Origin: JAEXNA01 sp050486105
GTDB taxonomy: Bacteria > Vulcanimicrobiota > Xenobia > Xenobiales > JADMJV01
DNA: 16,903 bases
Assembly: GCA_050486105.1 (NCBI GenBank)
Contig: JBJHCR010000115.1
Location: 1 to 16,903, forward strand
Direction of reading: 5' to 3'
Shown: one piece after another, positions 13,267 through 16,903 of the stretch
Layout of the letters: the number at the start of each line of letters is the position of its first letter
Numbering within the stretch: the first letter of the stretch is position 1
The notes under the pieces: generated by a model
Seen by the model: the letters and a program-made list of their open reading frames with translations, nothing else
What the model was told of the DNA's origin: nothing
Databases searched by the model: none
Made by a program: the position numbers and the translations under genes

Positions 13267-13269
13267 ACC

Positions 13270-14523
13270 CTAGAGTTGTTGGATCAGGTTAATCATGGGA
13301 AGGAAGGTGCCCAAGACGATAAATCCGATGACGATGCCCATGATTCCGAGGATGACAGGCTCAATGAGAGTGGTGAGGGCCTCCAATTGCATTTCCAGGT
13401 CTTCTTCATAGAGAGAAGCCAACTTGACCAATAGGAACGGGAGCTTTCCGGACTCTTCTCCAAGATGAGCTATTCCGATCAGAAGAGGGGGAAACCCCCC
13501 CGTCTCTTCCAAGGCCTTGGCAAACGAGTTGCCTTCCTTGATTTCCGCCAGGACTTGATCGAAGTGGCGTTCGTAGACCGGGCTTCCGCTGACTTGAGCT
13601 GAATGCCGCAGAACGTCGCTCAGCAGGAGTCCAGATTCGATTAAGGCGGCCATGGTGGACAGGGTTCGGCTCAGGATAGCCATTTCGGTGAGCTTGCCGA
13701 ATAGCGGTAGGCTGAGCTGAAAATTGTCCCACCAAAGATGAAAGGTAGGGAATTTTTCTCCCCGGACCATACCTCGATAGAGGATCACCACTGAAGTCAT
13801 TCCCAGTACCAAGATTGAGAGAATAGCCGGCAAGGAGGTGGAGAGATTCCCAAGGCCCACCAGTACCCTAGTGGGCCAGGGTAGGGTTGCTCCTATGGCG
13901 TGGAAGGTGGGTATCAAGGAAGGCACCACCACCGCCACCAAGATCCAGAATATGGCCAAAGCTACCAGGCTTATCAAGATAGGGTAGGACATCGCAGCTT
14001 GCAGTTTGCGCCTGAGTTGCCAACGTTTTTCCAAGAGCGCAGCCAGACGACGAAAAGTGATATGCAAACGGCCCGAGCGTTCCGCAGCCTGAATCATGCC
14101 GATGAAGGAAGAGTCGAAAACTGAGGGCCAACGGGTTAGAGACACGGAGAGACTTCGGCCTTCTCGGAGGGACTGGGACACATCGAGCATCACTCGGTTT
14201 AGGTAGGCGTCCTCACCCTTGGCGGAGACCTCGAAACAAGACGTCAGGGGAAGGGCAGCATCGATCATGACCGCCAAGGATTTGGTATAGACGTGGAGAT
14301 TTCCCGAACGATCGCGGTGACCCGAAATGATCTCCGACCAATCCTTGACCACCACCTCATCGAGAGCCAGCAGGTGAGGGTACTCCAAGAGTAACTGCTC
14401 TCGAGCAGCGTCACGATTTGGAGCCTGAATGTATCCACGAATGACCGAGCGATCCTCTAGGATTGCTGAGAACTTGAATCGATTCGGTCCTGACGGTTGA
14501 GCAGGTTTGTGAGAGACGGACAT
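13270..14523 (-). CDS. GspF/PilC-type inner-membrane protein
   Basis: A 417-residue polytopic protein of the type II secretion/type IV pilus platform family, which couples the assembly ATPase to the pseudopilus. Two tandem T2SSF repeats are visible. The first spans about 78-201 (YTKSLAVMIDAALPLTSCFE ... EKRWQLRRKLQAAMSYPI, membrane segment 181-203). The second spans about 283-411 (SRTLSTMAALIESGLLLSDV ... LIEPVILGIMGIVIGFIVLG). Another membrane segment lies at about 230-250. Residues 14-60 match the usual cytoplasmic start (RFKFSAILEDRSVIRGYIQA). The gene looks intact, but no GspE ATPase, GspD secretin or recognisable pseudopilin is adjacent, so it is an orphan here. It starts the chain leading to the DUF6882-like, SLOG and hsdR genes. 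Confidence 0.92.
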   Translation of the reverse strand: MSVSHKPAQPSGPNRFKFSAILEDRSVIRGYIQAPNRDAAREQLLLEYPHLLALDEVVVKDWSEIISGHRDRSGNLHVYTKSLAVMIDAALPLTSCFEVSAKGEDAYLNRVMLDVSQSLREGRSLSVSLTRWPSVFDSSFIGMIQAAERSGRLHITFRRLAALLEKRWQLRRKLQAAMSYPILISLVALAIFWILVAVVVPSLIPTFHAIGATLPWPTRVLVGLGNLSTSLPAILSILVLGMTSVVILYRGMVRGEKFPTFHLWWDNFQLSLPLFGKLTEMAILSRTLSTMAALIESGLLLSDVLRHSAQVSGSPVYERHFDQVLAEIKEGNSFAKALEETGGFPPLLIGIAHLGEESGKLPFLLVKLASLYEEDLEMQLEALTTLIEPVILGIMGIVIGFIVLGTFLPMINLIQQL

Positions 14524-14537
14524 CCTTGAGGCTTAAT

Positions 14538-15074
14538 CTAGGGACTTGTCCATGGACTGGTCGGCGCATCGAAGAGTGAAGACTCTGTCCGTTTGGAGAG
14601 ACCGAGACAGCTCATCGGTGCAGGTCTGGTGGCAGATACGTTTTCCCATATTACCGCTCCCATCGACATTCCAAGGTAAAGAAAGTGAGGTGGCGAGGCC
14701 TTCGCAACGGTTGAATTTTCGTGAAGCCTCGAAGAATTTAAGCCTAATCCTCTGACCCGGCGATCATTGCAGTTTCCGGAAGTAATCACGGTGTCCATGT
14801 CGATTTCTTGATAAGAAGTGTTTAGCAAAACGTTACACGAAAACACACCTACGGCATGTTCGCTACCTAGATTGAGCTTTCCTCGCTTGAGGTCACGAGT
14901 CTGTAGCCGATATTGCGTAGTTCCGGTTGCTTGGGCATTGCCTCGGGTAGGATTTTGGGATTTTAGAGCGCAAAGGCCAGAAAGGGTGAACTCAAGGCAT
15001 CTCGAGACTCGGTTGCTTGGGCGGAACTCTAATTCGTTGAGACTGTTTAAAGAGCACGGAACGGCGAAAGCCAA
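14538..15074 (-). CDS. Doubtful hypothetical protein upstream of gspF
   Basis: An open frame of 178 codons ending 14 bases before the gspF start. The product has no hydrophobic prepilin helix, signal peptide or domain I recognise. It is Ser/Cys-rich and, in the middle, could be beta-stranded (TQYRLQTRDLKRGKLNLGSE). The position would suit a pseudopilin or other partner of GspF, but the sequence does not show it. It may be a decayed gene or non-coding. Without it, the 570 bases between gspF and the thioredoxin-like gene hold nothing else I can identify. Confidence 0.3.
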   Translation of the reverse strand: MAFAVPCSLNSLNELEFRPSNRVSRCLEFTLSGLCALKSQNPTRGNAQATGTTQYRLQTRDLKRGKLNLGSEHAVGVFSCNVLLNTSYQEIDMDTVITSGNCNDRRVRGLGLNSSRLHENSTVAKASPPHFLYLGMSMGAVIWENVSATRPAPMSCLGLSKRTESSLFDAPTSPWTSP

Positions 15075-15094
15075 GAAAGGGAAGATGAAAATTT

Positions 15095-15541
15095 ATGAAA
15101 ATGCACAGAATGGTGACTTTACTTATTGGGTTGATGATGCTTGCCGCTTTGACCCCCGCCCAAGCCCACACTTGGCACACCGATTGGGATGCCGCCGCCA
15201 AAGAAGCTAAGTCAAAGAAGAAACCCATCTTGGTGGATTTTACCGGCAGCGATTGGTGCGGATGGTGCATCAAGCTCGACGAGGAAGTATTCGAAACTTC
15301 GGAATTCAAGACTTGGGCAGCCAAGAATGTTGTGCTTTTGAAGATCGATTTTCCCAGGAAGACTCAGTTGTCGAAGGCCCAGCAAGAAAAGAACAACGAA
15401 TTGGCTCAGAAATATGGAGTTCAGGGTTTCCCCACCATCATTTTCACCGATGCGAAGGGTGAGGTGTTGGGTGAGATGGGCTACGAAGCTGGTGGGCCCA
15501 AGGCTTGGACCAAGAGCGCGGAAGGTCATCTGAAAAAGTAG
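15095..15541 (+). CDS. Secreted thioredoxin-fold protein
   Basis: A 148-residue protein. Residues 1-24 are a signal peptide (MKMHRMVTLLIGLMMLAALT, then PAQA). The mature part is a thioredoxin fold of the DsbD-C/thioredoxin_7 type: KPILVDFTGSDWCGWCIKLD carries the redox pair C55/C58 in WCGWC, and the cis-proline is P113 in VQGFPTIIF. It probably exchanges disulfides or electrons outside the cytoplasm. It is slightly longer than thioredoxin because of an insertion after strand 3 (FPRKTQLSKAQQEKNNELAQ), typical of this group. AAGGGAAG lies about ten bases before the ATG. It is monocistronic: a terminator follows within 30 bases. Confidence 0.92.
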   Translation: MKMHRMVTLLIGLMMLAALTPAQAHTWHTDWDAAAKEAKSKKKPILVDFTGSDWCGWCIKLDEEVFETSEFKTWAAKNVVLLKIDFPRKTQLSKAQQEKNNELAQKYGVQGFPTIIFTDAKGEVLGEMGYEAGGPKAWTKSAEGHLKK

Positions 15542-15567
15542 TCTGAAATCGACGAGAATCCGCAAAG

Positions 15568-15604
15568 TCTTTGGCCGATCGAGGAGGTTGGCCGAAGATT
15601 TTTT
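15568..15604 (+). terminator. Intrinsic terminator after the thioredoxin-like gene
   Basis: Arms TCTTTGGCC (15568-15576) and GGCCGAAGA (15590-15598) pair over nine bases with one G-U wobble around a 13-base loop. Six Ts follow at 15599-15604. This is a standard Rho-independent terminator. Confidence 0.85.
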
Positions 15605-15694
15605 CATTTTACAAATCTTTAACAAAAACGAGACTTTACTCTTGATTTGACTGCGGGATAAGGGCCTTAGAAAGAGATTCGGAGGACTTAATAG

Positions 15695-16426
15695 ATGAGC
15701 TACGGTAATATGTCACTTCAACCCTATCGCCCCATTTTTCGCCCCAGTTTCCCGGTTTGGGCGCCTGGTCAGTTCCACCACACCAGCCCTGACGTTCATG
15801 TTGGGCCGGGCAACCACCACTGGCGTCGCACCGGCGGTCAGTTCTGGAACTTCGGCACCAACGGTTACGGTATCAATCTGAACCAGCAGCCCGGTCACCA
15901 GCGCGGCCAAGACGGAGTTCTCGTTTTCGATATGAATCGCAATGGGAAGTTCGACCAGAGCGATGTCCAGAACACCAACGACATGATGAAGGCTGCTCGC
16001 GGCGACTTCGACTTTAATGGTGATGGCCGGGTCAGCCTGGCCGAGCGCCTGCGGGGTAGGGCCTTGCAGAAGCAGTTTCGTAAGCTTGACAAAGATGGCG
16101 ATGGTCGCCTCAGCGCCCACGAAATCCAGCAGGCTGGAGGAGGCATCTGGGTGGATCGAAACCAAAACGGTCGAATCAGCCAGAACGAGGTCCACTCTCC
16201 CTTCAATGTCCCTGGTCGCGATGCTTGGGGCCGCCGGGGTCCGCAGACCGTCAATTTTGTAGACCCGTTCTCCCAGACCGCTCACACTTCGCCCAACCGG
16301 CCATGGTTTGCCAGCGGTTACCCTGGTCGCTGCGGTTGCGGCTTCGGCAACTTCAACTACGGCAACCAGTTTCCGAATTTTGGCTTCAACTTCCAAGCCC
16401 AGTTCGGATTCAACGGCTACTTCTAA
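15695..16426 (+). CDS. EF-hand calcium-binding protein with Gly/Asn/Phe-rich ends
   Basis: A 243-residue protein with four consecutive 12-residue EF-hand loops: D79-D90 (DMNRNGKFDQSD), D106-E117 (DFNGDGRVSLAE), D132-E143 (DKDGDGRLSAHE) and D154-E165 (DRNQNGRISQNE). All keep Asp at position 1 and Gly at 6; the first has Asp instead of Glu at 12. The first 75 residues are Pro/His/Gln/Gly-rich. The last 40 are a low-complexity Gly/Asn/Phe/Gln stretch with a CGCG pair. No signal peptide is visible despite a surface-like composition, so export, if any, uses another route. GGAGG stands in front of the ATG. It is convergent with the ABC-F gene. A structural or calcium-buffering role is inferred. Confidence 0.9.
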   Translation: MSYGNMSLQPYRPIFRPSFPVWAPGQFHHTSPDVHVGPGNHHWRRTGGQFWNFGTNGYGINLNQQPGHQRGQDGVLVFDMNRNGKFDQSDVQNTNDMMKAARGDFDFNGDGRVSLAERLRGRALQKQFRKLDKDGDGRLSAHEIQQAGGGIWVDRNQNGRISQNEVHSPFNVPGRDAWGRRGPQTVNFVDPFSQTAHTSPNRPWFASGYPGRCGCGFGNFNYGNQFPNFGFNFQAQFGFNGYF

Positions 16427-16450
16427 GCCGCATCTCAGCTACCTACTCAT

Positions 16451-16496
16451 CCAAGAGGGTCGTCTCCGCCACATCGGCGGAGGAGGCCCTTCTTGG
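16451..16496. terminator. Two-part hairpin between convergent genes
   Basis: The inner stem CTCCGCC/GGCGGAG (16464-16470, 16476-16482) has a five-base loop. The outer stem CCAAGAGGG/CCCTTCTTGG (16451-16459, 16487-16496) pairs with one bulged base. It lies between two convergent stop codons. There is no long T-run, but being nearly symmetric it could terminate transcription from either side. Confidence 0.6.
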
Positions 16497-16517
16497 CGTT
16501 CTGGAGAGTTCAGCTCC

Positions 16518-16903
16518 TTAAGCTTCGGTCATCTGTTCCCAAAGGGCGGTGAGCTGTTCACACTCCTCTTTGGTTTTCCTATAGGAGGCGGTGATCTGGG
16601 TCTGGCGTTGCGGATCGGTGTACATGTCCGGATCGGACAACTCCCTGGTCAACTGCTCGAGTTGTTCCTCGAGGCTGAAGATCTTCTTCTCCAGGGCTTC
16701 GAGCTTCCAGGGCACCGCCTTGTCTGAAGTCTGTTTGGGGCTACCCTTGGATTTACAGGGTTGCGACTGACCTGCATTCGGCTGGCGGCTGGTTTTTGTT
16801 TGCAAACCCAATCTCTCGGCGCCCTTGCGCTGAGCTGCTTCTCGGGCTCGCTTTTCTCGGAACTCTTCATAGGTTCCGGAGAAAAGTTCAGGCCCACTTG
16901 GGC
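16518..16903 (-). CDS. C-terminal end of an ABC-F ATPase (partial)
   Basis: Only the last 127 residues lie in the window; the gene enters from the right edge. FSGTYEEFREKRAREAAQRK is the stretch that follows the second ATPase domain of ABC-F proteins, normally after the SHDRxFL region. The end is the typical C-terminal coiled coil: KLEALEKKIFSLEEQLEQL, then SDPDMYTDPQRQTQITASYR and ECEQLTALWEQM. ABC-F proteins of the Uup/YheS type bind ribosomes or branched nucleic acid and have no membrane domain. The ATPase motifs are outside the window, so the subfamily cannot be decided. It ends in TAA and is convergent with the EF-hand gene. Confidence 0.85.
   Translation of the reverse strand, partial: PSGPELFSGTYEEFREKRAREAAQRKGAERLGLQTKTSRQPNAGQSQPCKSKGSPKQTSDKAVPWKLEALEKKIFSLEEQLEQLTRELSDPDMYTDPQRQTQITASYRKTKEECEQLTALWEQMTEA

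Noticed and set aside
11859..13280. Identical 11-mer CCTAGAGTTGT before the starts of hsdR and of the DUF6882-like gene
   Set aside because: In a window this size many chance 11-mer matches are expected, and the flanking bases do not extend the similarity.
1..16903. CRISPR arrays and tRNA or rRNA genes
   Set aside because: No regularly spaced repeats, cloverleaf with TTCRA arm or rRNA signature was seen on either strand.

Overview
The window is bacterial: short intergenic gaps, Shine-Dalgarno sites, stop/start overlaps, toxin-antitoxin (TA) pairs, a type I restriction-modification locus, a GspF-type membrane protein and secreted proteins. GspF and the periplasm-type thioredoxin suggest, but do not prove, a diderm. 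I cannot assign a phylum. The region looks accessory and heavily rearranged, with insertion-sequence debris, truncated genes, a deletion scar and duplications.

Left part (1-3457, minus strand): after a G-rich gene-free stretch, an operon-like run reads right to left: XRE regulator, two small unknown proteins, a DEDDh exonuclease with a TerB-like segment and a BRCT domain, and a secreted protein. Most of these genes have a GGGGGAG ribosome site. About 72 bp spanning the regulator's 3' end is duplicated downstream.

Scarred zone (3541-5258): a truncated XRE gene, a frameshifted IS4-type transposase remnant and an HD-phosphohydrolase pseudogene lacking its N-terminus. A VapBC pair (5564-6207, plus strand) follows.

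Restriction/TA island (6231-11849, minus strand): in transcription order hsdR, ParDE-like TA, a chimeric hsdM'-'hsdR scar, Phd-VapC TA, hsdM. No hsdS is present. HsdR joins its N-terminal DUF4145-like domain almost directly to the helicase motor, and I find no PD-(D/E)XK nuclease block. The scar shows that at least one further hsdM...hsdR stretch was deleted, and that each TA pair sits between an hsdR end and an hsdM start.

Right part (11879-16903): an orphan gspF is followed by a DUF6882-like gene and a SLOG-fold gene broken by an in-frame TAG; these lead into hsdR. Beyond them on the plus strand are a secreted thioredoxin-like protein and a four-EF-hand protein. A hairpin terminator separates the latter from the C-terminal end of an ABC-F ATPase entering from the right edge.
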